Assembly (NCBI RefSeq): GCF_024362695.1
Contig: NW_026063246.1
Coordinates: 434,001-498,000, forward strand
Direction of reading: 5' to 3'
DNA from: Pectinophora gossypiella
Taxonomy: Eukaryota > Arthropoda > Insecta > Lepidoptera > Gelechiidae
DNA: 64,000 nucleotides
Shown here: piece after piece, positions 1 to 9,603 of the stretch
Layout of the letters: every line of letters starts with the position of its first letter
How positions within the stretch are numbered: the stretch's first letter is position 1
Translations under genes and position numbers: made by a program
Notes under the pieces: model-generated
Seen by the model: only the letters and a program-made list of their open reading frames with translations
What the model was told of the DNA's origin: nothing
The model's database searches: none

Positions 1-339
1 CCTACGATCGATAGGGAGAGTACTGGGCGAACATTGGGCTTCGAGACTGTCGGCAAGGCATTCGGCTTTTTCGTCATCGTCAAAAGCGGGGGGTTGGTTA
101 GGCCTATTGAGAGGAGGAGTAGGAACAACCGTATCCTTTTGAAGAGACCTAGACAGCTGCCAGATGGCCTGGTGGTGGGGCTCAATGCCGCTCAAATGAT
201 TATCCCACCGATTCTGTCGCATGTCATTAATACGTTTTCTTACAGTATGCTGCAAGAGACGCAAATGACGGCGACATTCCTCGGTGCGATTGGAATCATA
301 TGCGCGGGTGGCTGCGTTTTTCTCCGTTAGCTGATTAGC
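1..339 (-). pseudogene. Jockey-type LINE ORF2 fragment, region before the RT
   Basis: The minus strand reads open through this stretch and encodes a peptide with the blocks RKRINDMRQNRWDNHL, AIWQLSRSL and DDDEKAECLADSLEAQ. These are typical of the segment between endonuclease and reverse transcriptase in Jockey-clade non-LTR retrotransposons. The fragment runs off the window edge, so its true extent is unknown. It abuts the truncated integrase of gypsy A near 340, where the two reading frames differ. Whether the LINE inserted into the gypsy element or a deletion joined them cannot be decided here. Clade assignment is from motif memory. Confidence 0.7.
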
Positions 340-1098
340 AGATTAGGGATTTCGAAAGCCTGTCCTAGTTTGCTAAACGCATCAATGATGGTCAGGCAGT
401 ATTTCCCTTCTATTGAGAACAAATCCATAAACAATTCTTGGAAAGGTTTTGTCTGCGTCTGTGTCAACTGCAATTCAGGTTTGTATGGTTTGCGGTCGTA
501 CTTCATTGCTTTACTTTCACATGCGTTTATCACGCTACTGACTGTTATGTTCATATTGTTCCAGTAGTATACGCGTTTCAGCTTCATGAGAGTTTCGTTG
601 ATTCCTTGATGACATGTCTTACTCTCGTGGTATTTTAAAACAATTTGTCGTTGCTCTTCTTCGTCTTCTACATGTATACCTCTTTTAGTGCATTCAAATA
701 GTTTGACTGTTCCTTTTCTAAAAAGTTTTATAGCCGCTTGTGTAAACTGTTTACGATGAATTTCATTTTCAAAATATATGAAATGCTTAGTTTTTGGTTT
801 TACATATTCTTTTAGGAATTGAGTGACCAAATCTGGCCTATTTGTTGGTAAATGTGCTTCTTATATCTTTTGATTGTTACTAGAGATATTCTTTACAGCC
901 GTTTCGTTTCTGTTCCATGTATAAATTAACATCTGATTAGGCTTAGAGTCTATGGCCTCGTTTAGAATAGGTATGCCATTTGTGTCCATGTCTGGTGCCG
1001 AATGAACAGTTTGTGATAGAGACATGTTACTCATCGTTCCTTCTGGTATTGTAATGGTGCTTTCTGAAGGCTATAATATTGGGTACTCAATTTCTAAC
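327..1098 (-). pseudogene. pol: Gypsy A pol: integrase N-terminus, truncated
   Basis: From 1098 to 831 the minus strand encodes the RNase H to integrase linker, with a stop at 861-863. From 830 the frame is open and shows the integrase zinc-binding region (His pair in YHESKTCHQG), but the usual CxxC is degraded to a single Cys in NACESKAMKYDRKP. The catalytic core begins with FMDLFSIEGKYCLTIIDAFS, which carries the first catalytic Asp, and is then cut off near 340 by the junction with a LINE fragment. The second Asp and the Glu are missing, so integrase is dead. Confidence 0.8.
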
Positions 1099-2091
1099 TC
1101 ATGCTTTGTTGTTTCTTCTTTCTCTCCACTGCTTATTGATATTAATTACTTCGTCTTCCCGATTTGGTTGCGCGTTACTTAACCTTTCAATTTCAGAAAC
1201 CACATCATCCAAGTAAGAATGTAATCGTCTTTCAGATTCGTCTACATTCACCTGCATGGATTCAGTATCGTCTTTACCTAAAGCATTTAGCCTTATACGG
1301 GATAACGCGTCCGCGTTGCTATTTTGTTTGCCATTTTTGTATATAATGTCAAAATCGAATTCTGAAAGTCGCAACTTCCATCTTGTTAATTTGGAATTTG
1401 GGTCCTTCATGGAATTCAACCATGCGAGGGGTCGGTGGTCTGTGTATATTGTAAACTTTCTGCCGTACAGATACGGACGAAAGTGTTTTACAGCCCATAC
1501 AATGGCCAAAAGCTCCTTTTCGATGGTGCTATATTTGGTTTCTGCGTCATTGAGAGTTATGCTCGCGTATGCAATGGGTTTGTCGCTTCCTATTGGTCCC
1601 TGTGAAAGTACTGCACCGATGGCAAAGTTGGAAGCATCGGTGGTTAACACAAATGGTTTCGAAAAATCCGGGAACTGAAGTAGAGGGGCGCTTACGAGGA
1701 GCTCTTTGCATCTTTCGAAAGCTGCTTTGAACTCATCGGTGATTTCAACCTTGTTTTTCTTTTTCAGGCAGACTGTTAGGGGTCGTGTAATTTTGGCGAA
1801 ATCTTTCAGGAATTTCCTGTAATATCCCACGAGGCCAAGGAAACTCTTAATTTCGGTAGGTGTTTTAGGCAATGGGAAATTGAGAACAGCCTCGATCTTG
1901 TCGTTGTTTGGTTGTAGTCCATCCTTTGTAATGATATGGCCAAGGTAGAGAACTTCCTTCCTGAGGAACTCGGATTTATCCAGGGTTATTTTAAGGTTAG
2001 TTGCTCTGAGCCGTTCGAAAACTTTCCTGAGCTTTTCTATGTGTTCCTGAAGACTACATGAGTGTACAATGATATCGTCAAGATATACCAT
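1099..2091 (-). pseudogene. pol: Gypsy A pol: reverse transcriptase C-terminus and RNase H
   Basis: The peptide starts at the RT catalytic box MVYLDDIIVHS and continues through the thumb (LGLVGYYRKFLKDFAKITRP). RNase H follows, with FVLTTDASNFAIGAVLSQ, the ELLAIVWAVKHFRPYLYG helix and FTIYTDHRPLAWL, and ends in the tether NSNADALSRI. This is the standard order for Ty3/gypsy. The frame is shifted relative to the upstream RT piece and again ends early (TGA at 1099-1101). Downstream Pol sequence continues in a different frame. Confidence 0.85.
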
Positions 2092-2107
2092 ACAGTGTAT
2101 ATATACC

Positions 2108-3319
2108 CTACAATCCTCTTAAAATGCTATCCATGGCCCTCTGGAACGTGGCCGGAGCTGTTTTGAGTCCAAACGGCATGCGAGTGAACTCGTAATGTCC
2201 TGATTGTGTAGAAAAGGCTGTTTTCGGTCTGTCCTGCTCTGCAACTTCTATTTGATGATATCCACTTGCTAAGTCTATTGTGCTGAAATATGTAGACTTT
2301 CCCAGCTTATCGAATAGATCGGTAATGTTGGGCAGTGGATATTTATCATCGGTGGTGACGTCATTCAGGCGACGGTAATCTATTACCATTCGGTATTTGA
2401 CCTCGCCTGAGGCATCCATTTTTTTTGGGACGAGGTGGACTGGCGCACTCCATGGTGAATGGGATTCTTGTATAACATTGTCCTTGAGGAGCTTTTGCAC
2501 TTGCTTTTCTATTTCCAGATTTTGAGCTGGTGGTTGTCTAAATGGTTTAATATAGATGGGATCTTCATTTTTTGTACGAATGTTATGCTTTACTTCGTTG
2601 GTAAAAGTTGGTATTTGTTCACAATAAAAGATGTCGCGAAATTCATGGCATAATTTAAATATTTTATCCTTTTCTTCTTTGTTCATGTGATCAAGCCGGA
2701 GTCGTTTTAAATTGTCTTTCAGTAATTCGTCAATCTCGATATTAGTCGTAGTAAGGTTGATGTTGCATTCATTTCGTTCGAATTTTTCGACGTGCAACGG
2801 TTTTGAAAAAGTTAATGTGACGATATCTCTAGAGGTGTTTTGTATTACAGTTGTCGCGAAATAATTTTTGCATGTCACTATTGCACTCGGCATACGCACG
2901 TCTTTACCGAAATCTACGAAATTAATAATTGCTTCTCCATCTTTCAGGTCCGCAGGAATCGTCACGCGTGTTTCAGTACGTGGTTGAAGCTGCACTTCGT
3001 ATGGTGGGTTATATATTATTGGTATTTCTACATTTTTCGTTCGGAGAACTTGATTCTGCATATCGATTGTGGCGCCTAGTTGTTTTAGAAGGTCGGAACC
3101 GATCAAGCCATCGTAGCGATTATCGACGTCATAAACATAAAATTTATGTTGTAACATGCTCTTAAAAGTTTTCAGAAGGGGTATGACGATGACTTCGTCG
3201 TGTCTGCTACGAGCGTGAGTGCTTACAACCTCGAAGGGTTCGAAGAACTTATAGTTGGCGAAGAACTCATCAACTTTCCTTGGACTGATAAACGATCGAG
3301 TGCTTCCCGTGTCTATCAT
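2108..3319 (-). pseudogene. pol: Gypsy A pol: protease and N-terminal reverse transcriptase
   Basis: The peptide opens with the aspartic protease motif MIDTGSTRSFISP, followed by a linker. The RT fingers and palm then follow: KYPLPNITDLFDKLGKS, FSTIDLASGYHQIEV and RMPFGLKTAPATFQRAMD. The frame stops just before the YLDD box, which continues in another frame at 2091, so RT is broken at its active site. The real Pol start probably lies upstream in a frame overlapping the end of gag (about 3320-3400), as expected for expression by ribosomal frameshifting, so the ATG at 3319 need not be a true start. Confidence 0.85.
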
Positions 3320-3387
3320 AAAACGAGCATTTATCTCAGGTAAGTTGATGTGTGGTAATTTTAATAAGCTATCACAATTAAGATTTA

Positions 3388-4578
3388 CTATCTCGGGTTG
3401 TTGGGTGCGGCCGGCTCGTGAAAATCCGGGGTAGTTTCGGTTGTTTCCGAACTGGTCGGCTCTTCATACAGATCGTAATATGCTTCATAATCTCCTTCAT
3501 TTGGATGACAGTAAGTTTCCGCAAGTTCATAGTTATAGAAAAGGTTATTATTACCTTCAGGTTCATCTAACATGTACTGTCTTGTTGCTGTTCGCATAGA
3601 GACATCAGTGTCCAATGGTTTGGAGTTGTTTACAGGGGGTCTGTATCCCTGAGGCTGGGGTGGAACCCCGAACCGATACTGATTGGGAATCACGAATTTG
3701 AAACCCTGTGTGTTTTGATTGAAGTTGGGTCTAAAACCTTGAGGTTGGGGAATACCGAATTTAAATTGAGGGTTTGGTTTAAAATTATTTTGGTTTTGGG
3801 TCAGGTTTGGCTTATAGCCCATCTGCTGTGGAATCCCAAATTTAAATTGAGGATTTCCAGGTAATGGCATCTGGAACTGTTGTAAAGCACTTGGTCGAAA
3901 GACAGGTGTATTTTGTGGAATATTAAATTTAAAATTCTGGGGTTGAACATTTTGAGAATTTTGTGGTTGTACATTATGTGTTGAAGTTAACTGTTTGTGT
4001 TTAGAGTTATATTGGTGCTGAAAATTCACCTCTTCAGTTACGATGCCTAACGCATTTTCGAGAGTGGAGCAACTTTTTAGGCGAACAATACGTATTAGGT
4101 TTTCCGGAAGATTATATAGAAAAACATTGAGCGCGCTGTTATTGTAAATGATCATTTTGGCTGCTTTCACGCCTTCGTCGGTCAACCGATTTACTTTAGC
4201 AAATAAGGCGCTGCGAACATGTTGAATGCGGTTACAGAACTCATTGTAGGACTCCCTCGACTTTATTTTCATGCTCTCGAGTTCAATACTAATGCACTCC
4301 TCTGAGCGTGGGTCACCGAAATGCTGAAGTAACACAGATTTCAATGCATCCCAGGACGTTATGTCTTGTCTCTCACTGATAAGGGTAGCTGCTCTATCTA
4401 CAAGCCTACTACTTATACAATGGAAAAGGTATGTGCTCTGAGCAAGGTTACCCTGTATCGTGTAACTATCTAGTACATATTGAGCTTTAGATAAGAATAA
4501 ATTAAGCTGTTCAGGTTGACCACTAAACTTCGGTATCAAACTTAGCATTTTTTTGGGAACTAACGTTACTTGAGCCAT
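3388..4578 (-). CDS. gag: Gypsy A Gag-like protein
   Basis: The frame is open far upstream, but the likely start is the ATG at 4576-4578, giving a protein of about 396 residues beginning MAQVTLVPKKM. The first 200 residues are an alpha-helical capsid-like region (for example IPKFSGQPEQLNLFLSKAQ and LLQHFGDPRSEECISIELES), typical of gypsy Gag. Residues about 230-330 are rich in Asn, Gln and Pro and contain a degenerate repeat built around PQFKFGIPQ. The C-terminus is acidic with several Tyr residues. No CCHC zinc knuckle is seen, which is known for errantivirus-type Gags. The upstream in-frame extension is leader and BEL-1 LTR sequence and should not be counted as gene. Confidence 0.75.
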   Translation of the reverse strand: MAQVTLVPKKMLSLIPKFSGQPEQLNLFLSKAQYVLDSYTIQGNLAQSTYLFHCISSRLVDRAATLISERQDITSWDALKSVLLQHFGDPRSEECISIELESMKIKSRESYNEFCNRIQHVRSALFAKVNRLTDEGVKAAKMIIYNNSALNVFLYNLPENLIRIVRLKSCSTLENALGIVTEEVNFQHQYNSKHKQLTSTHNVQPQNSQNVQPQNFKFNIPQNTPVFRPSALQQFQMPLPGNPQFKFGIPQQMGYKPNLTQNQNNFKPNPQFKFGIPQPQGFRPNFNQNTQGFKFVIPNQYRFGVPPQPQGYRPPVNNSKPLDTDVSMRTATRQYMLDEPEGNNNLFYNYELAETYCHPNEGDYEAYYDLYEEPTSSETTETTPDFHEPAAPNNPR

Positions 4579-4640
4579 ATTTATAGTTTTATAACGAAAC
4601 ACACACAAAATAAAATAAATGTGTAAACAACTATTGTAAT

Positions 4641-4889
4641 TGTATAAGCTACCACTTATACACATTTGTACGTGTTTTGTATTTTCCTTACCTTGCGTTT
4701 TACGCGCGGCTCGTGACGTAGACATGTACTTATATAAATATGATTTAGTGCAATAAACACCTTTCACGGGAACGGACACTTTTTACTCTAACTTTCCTAA
4801 CTCGTGAAAACTCAACATTTAACTACTATACTCAACTTGAACTTTGACTTAACCACTATATACATCGTGTAGAGGCATTGGCCCCTACA
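4641..4889 (+). repeat. BEL-1 5' LTR
   Basis: This 249-bp LTR begins TG and ends CA. It carries a TATA-like element (tatataaatatg, around 4732-4742) and an AATAAA signal about 10 bp further on. Its partner is at 17422-18837, interrupted by a DNA transposon. The only two differences I see fall in the TATA region: the 3' copy reads tctatacatatg, so the TATA box is damaged there. Confidence 0.9.
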
Positions 4890-5095
4890 TCTTCTTCGAG
4901 CCGGATTTATATCAGTAAAGTGAAGTGTGACCACGTGTTTTGGTAATTTTGCCAACGACTGCGAATCGGTTGGATCGGCCTCCCACCAGCGGGTCTCACC
5001 GGTCTGATTGAGAAGGCGCATATGTCGTAGTGAAATTTCTGTCACGTTCATCGTCCAATACTTCTTCAACCATATAACAACCTACTTTAGCCATC
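4890..5095 (+). promoter_or_regulatory. BEL-1 untranslated leader with putative primer-binding region
   Basis: This is the non-coding stretch between the 5' LTR and the Gag start. It begins tcttcttcgagccggattt. The core ttcgagccgga recurs next to the 5' LTR of the unrelated BEL-2 (27366-27380, minus strand), so it is probably the primer-binding or primer-adjacent region. Positions 4976-5002 are a 27-bp block also found in the 5' UTRs of both half-LINE copies. The long reverse-strand frame over this leader is not considered a gene. Confidence 0.55.
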
Positions 5096-8000
5096 ATGAA
5101 GGACTTATTACAACGTCAACAACTCATCGCTGAGGCGATTGAAAAAATAAGAATAAATTTTTCCAAGGATTCTACACACCGCAAAACTAAGGAGTATGGT
5201 GAGAAGCGCCTGAAAGAACTTGAAACCTTGTGGACAGAGTTTGAAAATAACCATCAACTCCTTATTACTATTCAGGACCAACCCAATGAGTATTTCACCG
5301 CGGATGCTCATCAGTTGCTGAAAACTAAATATGAGTTGATAAAGGCCAAACTACTCAAGGTCATTGAGAACCCACCGGGTAACGAAGCAGGTACGTCTCA
5401 AGATAACGGAGGGTTATCAAGATCTGATGAACTAATCAGCGCGCAGACCACCAACTTCCGAGCTTTCACTCGTTTGTTACGCAACATTAAGTTATGCGAG
5501 CCAATCGAGAAGTGGGAAATCGAAGATAAACTTCAGATGCTGCAATCTCGCTGGAAGGTCATCGATGAGAACCACTGGCAGATAGACAGGGAACTAATTG
5601 GGGCTAACGTGGATTACGAACAAGACTATACAAAACATGAAGCCATTTTCGAATCCACTAAGAAGGAGCTGCATTTAAAATTGAACGCTTCATCACACAA
5701 GCCAAGTGCAGTGCCTCCTATTGACATCCCAACATTTACAGGAAACTACACACAGTGGCCAACATTCATGGATTTGTATAGCGAGGCTATACACAACAAT
5801 ATATCCTTAACAAAGGCCCAAAAAATGCAACACCTCAAGGGGAAGCTCAAGGGTGAAGCAGAGCGCATCGTTCAACACTTAACGGTATCGGCTGAGAACT
5901 ATGATACCTGTTGGGATATCCTTAACCACAGGTACAACAATAAACAACTGCTTTTCACAAAACAAATTGAAACATTCATGAACCAGCCGACCGTACAACA
6001 TGCCAACTCATTCGAGTTAAAACGCTTGTATGATGTGAGTCTAGAAACCATTCATGCCATTCACAATCTTGGAATCGAAACAACCACCTGGGATCCTATC
6101 CTGGTTCACATTTTAACGGGAAAACTTGACGCCGATACCTACGCGTCGTACATGGAAACCAGGAAAGAGCCTAAGGAACTTCCGTCCTTTGACGAATTTA
6201 TTACGTTTCTACAAAGGAAGTTTACTGCGTTGGAGCCAATCAAAAAGAAAAGGCAGCCTACGTTTGTTTCAACAAAAGTTAACCAACCAAACAAGGAATA
6301 TAAGGAGCAATCATCCGCGCAAAAGGATTACAAATACAAGAAACATTTTGCTAAAACCTACCATGTGAAAACTGAAAGAAACTGCCCCTTATGTAAGGGC
6401 GATCATTTTTTAGTGTATTGCAACTCATTTAAACAAATGTCACAGGCATTGAAACTGAAAACCATAGGTCAACTCGATGTGTGCAGGAATTGCATGTTCT
6501 CACACAACGGTCACAAATGCACATCGAACAAACGATGCCGTGTATGCAATAGTGCACATCACACGTCATTGCATGATACACTACGAGAAGCGGAATCATC
6601 AAACGCATTGAATGAGCCGAGCAACTTGAAACCGACTCCAAGTGAATCAAATGTCGCATCGCCGTCCGCGCAACTGCAGCGTAAGGCGAACCATGTGGCG
6701 GGCAATTTCAACGAAGTGTTACTTGCCACGGTGCAACTAAAAATAAAGGCATTAGACGGAACTTACCAAGTATTACGATGTCTTTTAGATCAAGGATCAC
6801 AGATCAACTTGATAACAGAGTCGGCTGCTCAGCGCCTTGGACTACGGAGACGAAAACAAAATTCAACGGTATCCGGCATTGGATTTTCATCTAACCAGAG
6901 CTACGGTACTGTACAACTTGAATGTGAATCATTATTTAGCGACTACACATTTACAACAGAAGCACTTGTTATGTCCAAGATGCTTAATAACCTTCCGAAT
7001 TACACCTTCAATAAACAACAGTGGCCTCATCTGCAAAACATCAACTTAGCCGACCCTGATTATAACGTGTCTAAAGTATTTGTTATGTTATGTTATGTGT
7101 CTAGGCCGGTGGATATCTTACTTGACGCAGGAGTTTACGCCGACATTGTATTGAATTGTGTTTTGAAAGGTCCTGCAGAAGCACCAATAGTACAACAAAC
7201 AAAGCTCGGATGGGTTTTACTAAGGACCGTCAAAACGTTCAATTGCCATGTGTTAATAAACAATATCGCTGACATTACACGCTTCTGGGAAATGGAAGAA
7301 ATTACCGAGTCTCGCCCAGAAACGCCAGAAGGGCAATATTGTGAAACACTGTACAGTAATACGACACGTCGATGCGAAGATGGGCGATATGGGGTCAAGA
7401 TTCCGATGAAACTTGACTTTACCAAACATTTGGGAACATCTAAGCCCCAGGCAGTCGCACAACTTCGACAACTGGAAAAGAGATTAGCTAAGGATGAACA
7501 ATTATCAGAAAGCTACAAAAAATTCATAGACGAGTACTTGGAACTCCAACATATGAAACCATGTACACTACCTCGAGAACCAAGCTGCTTCCTCCCTCAT
7601 CACGGGGTAATTAGGCTGGATTCAACTACTACAAAACTACGCGTAGTATTCAACGCCTCTGCAAAAACAACTACGGGTCACAGCCTAAACGAGCTTATGG
7701 AGTGTGGCCCTAACTTACAACAGGACCTTCAAGCGATTATCTTACGCTGGAGAGCATACGAGTTTGTTTCTACTGCGGACATAGAAAAATTCTACAGGCA
7801 GATCCTAATTCAAGAGGAAGATCAACACTTACAAAAGATCTTATGGCGCGAATCCGTAGAGGAACCCATCAAAGAATATCAACTTTGCACCGTCACGTAC
7901 GGAACCAAGGCCGCCCCATTTTTAGCTATGCGCACTATCAAACAGCTAGTCATGGATGATGGCTCTCAACATCCTCTCGCCACGCAAATTCTGAAACATC

Positions 8001-9178
8001 AGATATATGTGGACGACTTGCTAGGCGGAAGTAACATCATTGACGAAGCAAAAGAAGCCCAAACACAACTAATTAGCTTACTAAAGGGGGGAGGTTTTAA
8101 TCTCCGTAAGTGGGCTAGTAACACGCCGGAACTGCTTAAAAATCTACCTAACAATCTAATAAGTCAAAACATGTTGGACTTCAAGCATGCTGAAACGAAT
8201 AAAACCTTGGGAATTAAATGGAATCCGCGCACGGATCATTTTACGTTCAACCACACCGCACCTAACAGCGATCGTGACGTCACAACCAAGCGAACATTAC
8301 TATCCGACATATCAAGGTTATACGATCCTCTTGGTTGGCTCGCGCCGGTCACCGTGAAAGCGAAGATGATATTTCAGCAAACGTGGTCAACCCCTATCAA
8401 CTGGGATGATCCACTTCCCGACTGCGTGCAAAGGGAATGGGAACAATTCCGACAAGATTTGCCCCAAATCAACAACATCGAGATCCAAAGGTGGATGGGA
8501 AACACCTCACAAGGAGTAGAGCTGCACGGATTTTGTGATGCGTCTGAGAGAGCATACGCATGCGCGATTTACTGCAAGACAACGACTAAGACTGGCCAAG
8601 ACATCATAAAACTTATTACGGGGAAAACAAAACTTGCCCCACTGAAAACGCCTATTTCCCTACCCAGACTCGAACTGTGTGCCGCAATGTTACTGTCTAA
8701 ACTTATGAAAAAGGTAATAGACTCTATAAACTTACAGACAGTAACAATGCACGGGTGGAGCGATTCAATGGTCGTCTTGGGTTGGTTGCAAGGCGAACCG
8801 TCGCGTTGGAAACCTTTTGTAGCAAACAGGGTTGTGAAGGTAACTGAAAACATGCCACCCACCTGTTGGAAACATGTGAAATCTGAAGAAAATCCTGCGG
8901 ATTGCGCCAGCCGCGGATTGAACGTGTCACAACTTCTGTCGCACCCACTATGGTGGGAGGGCCCTACATGGCTAAAAAACAAACCCTTTCCTATGCGCCA
9001 AACATTTCAAACCGTTGAAGAGGAAAGAAAACCAAAACAAATTTATGCGGTGGAAAAAACAACGTCATTAGTTGTGGAACTTCTAAAAAACCACAGCTCT
9101 ATGGCACACGTAACCAGAGTAGTCGGCTGGGTGTTGCGATTTATAAACAATGCACGTCACACAAGCAACGCCACCTGA
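5096..9178 (+). CDS. gag-pol: BEL-1 Gag-Pol part 1: Gag, protease, RT, RNase H
   Basis: A 1360-residue frame from the ATG at 5096. Residues about 210-360 match the BEL/Pao Gag domain known as DUF1759 (IDIPTFTGNYTQWPTFMD). Cys/His clusters at about 428-495 (CPLCKGDHFLVYC, CRNCMFSHNGHKC, CRVCNSAHH) are the nucleic-acid-binding knuckles. The DUF1758-type protease has its Asp in LLDQGSQINLI near 562. RT spans about 840-1100 with LRVVFNASAKT and the YVDDLLGGS active site near 970. RNase H follows near 1140 (HGFCDASERAYACAIY). The frame ends at a TGA (9176-9178), and the same frame continues past it into integrase, so the stop looks like a single inactivating mutation. Programmed readthrough is possible but unsupported. 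Confidence 0.9.
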   Translation: MKDLLQRQQLIAEAIEKIRINFSKDSTHRKTKEYGEKRLKELETLWTEFENNHQLLITIQDQPNEYFTADAHQLLKTKYELIKAKLLKVIENPPGNEAGTSQDNGGLSRSDELISAQTTNFRAFTRLLRNIKLCEPIEKWEIEDKLQMLQSRWKVIDENHWQIDRELIGANVDYEQDYTKHEAIFESTKKELHLKLNASSHKPSAVPPIDIPTFTGNYTQWPTFMDLYSEAIHNNISLTKAQKMQHLKGKLKGEAERIVQHLTVSAENYDTCWDILNHRYNNKQLLFTKQIETFMNQPTVQHANSFELKRLYDVSLETIHAIHNLGIETTTWDPILVHILTGKLDADTYASYMETRKEPKELPSFDEFITFLQRKFTALEPIKKKRQPTFVSTKVNQPNKEYKEQSSAQKDYKYKKHFAKTYHVKTERNCPLCKGDHFLVYCNSFKQMSQALKLKTIGQLDVCRNCMFSHNGHKCTSNKRCRVCNSAHHTSLHDTLREAESSNALNEPSNLKPTPSESNVASPSAQLQRKANHVAGNFNEVLLATVQLKIKALDGTYQVLRCLLDQGSQINLITESAAQRLGLRRRKQNSTVSGIGFSSNQSYGTVQLECESLFSDYTFTTEALVMSKMLNNLPNYTFNKQQWPHLQNINLADPDYNVSKVFVMLCYVSRPVDILLDAGVYADIVLNCVLKGPAEAPIVQQTKLGWVLLRTVKTFNCHVLINNIADITRFWEMEEITESRPETPEGQYCETLYSNTTRRCEDGRYGVKIPMKLDFTKHLGTSKPQAVAQLRQLEKRLAKDEQLSESYKKFIDEYLELQHMKPCTLPREPSCFLPHHGVIRLDSTTTKLRVVFNASAKTTTGHSLNELMECGPNLQQDLQAIILRWRAYEFVSTADIEKFYRQILIQEEDQHLQKILWRESVEEPIKEYQLCTVTYGTKAAPFLAMRTIKQLVMDDGSQHPLATQILKHQIYVDDLLGGSNIIDEAKEAQTQLISLLKGGGFNLRKWASNTPELLKNLPNNLISQNMLDFKHAETNKTLGIKWNPRTDHFTFNHTAPNSDRDVTTKRTLLSDISRLYDPLGWLAPVTVKAKMIFQQTWSTPINWDDPLPDCVQREWEQFRQDLPQINNIEIQRWMGNTSQGVELHGFCDASERAYACAIYCKTTTKTGQDIIKLITGKTKLAPLKTPISLPRLELCAAMLLSKLMKKVIDSINLQTVTMHGWSDSMVVLGWLQGEPSRWKPFVANRVVKVTENMPPTCWKHVKSEENPADCASRGLNVSQLLSHPLWWEGPTWLKNKPFPMRQTFQTVEEERKPKQIYAVEKTTSLVVELLKNHSSMAHVTRVVGWVLRFINNARHTSNAT

Positions 9179-9603
9179 TTATCGCACTTATCGACATGCG
9201 ACATAGAGAACGCTCAAACAATCATTATCAGGGCAATACAAACAATGAACTTCACCGATGACATAACGCAATTACAAAAATACAATCAAGTGCGTTCAAC
9301 TAGCCACATTTTAAAATTGAATCCATTTTTGGACAAAACCAACATTATGAGAGTGGGAGGCAGATTAGGACATTCAGGCTTGACCGAGTCACAGAAACAT
9401 CCTGTTATCTTGCCTAACAACGACAAGTTAACGGAGTTACTTATTGACCAGGCTCACCGGAGAACTTTACATGGTGGTGCCAGACTAACTCTGTCTCATC
9501 TGCGCAACAGATATTGGATAATTGGCGGTATGAGGACTGTCAAGAAGTATCTCCTAAGATGCGTCAGATGCCATCGTTTTAAGCAGACTTCTGGCAGCAG
9601 CTC
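9179..9603 (+). pseudogene. pol: BEL-1 Pol part 2: integrase zinc-binding module
   Basis: This stretch is in the same frame as the preceding Pol and is separated from it only by the TGA at 9176-9178. It encodes the H2C2 zinc-binding domain: the His pair in AHRRTLHGG and the Cys pair in LLRCVRCHRFKQ. Near 9600 the coding frame changes; a short local duplication (cagcag) is a likely cause. The ATG at 9245 is internal to the polyprotein and is not a true start. Confidence 0.8.

Larger units (their letters stand above)
340..4640 (-). mobile_element. Gypsy A: decayed Ty3/gypsy LTR retrotransposon
   Basis: On the minus strand the order is gag, protease, reverse transcriptase, RNase H, integrase, as in Ty3/gypsy elements. 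The gag and RT style resembles the 17.6/297 (errantivirus-like) group. The integrase core is cut by the junction near 340 and no LTR is visible at that end. The 5' leader is split by BEL-1: the short duplication GTAAT lies at 4636-4640 and again at 18838-18842, so gypsy leader sequence probably resumes at 18843. Pol carries stops or frame changes near 2100, 1099 and 861. This copy cannot make a full Pol. No envelope gene was found. Confidence 0.85.

Noticed and set aside
4812..5069. Small minus-strand protein upstream of BEL-1 Gag
   Set aside because: It lies over the BEL-1 LTR and leader, has no homologous features, and its GETRWWEA segment is simply the reverse strand of the 27-bp block shared with the half-LINE 5' UTR.
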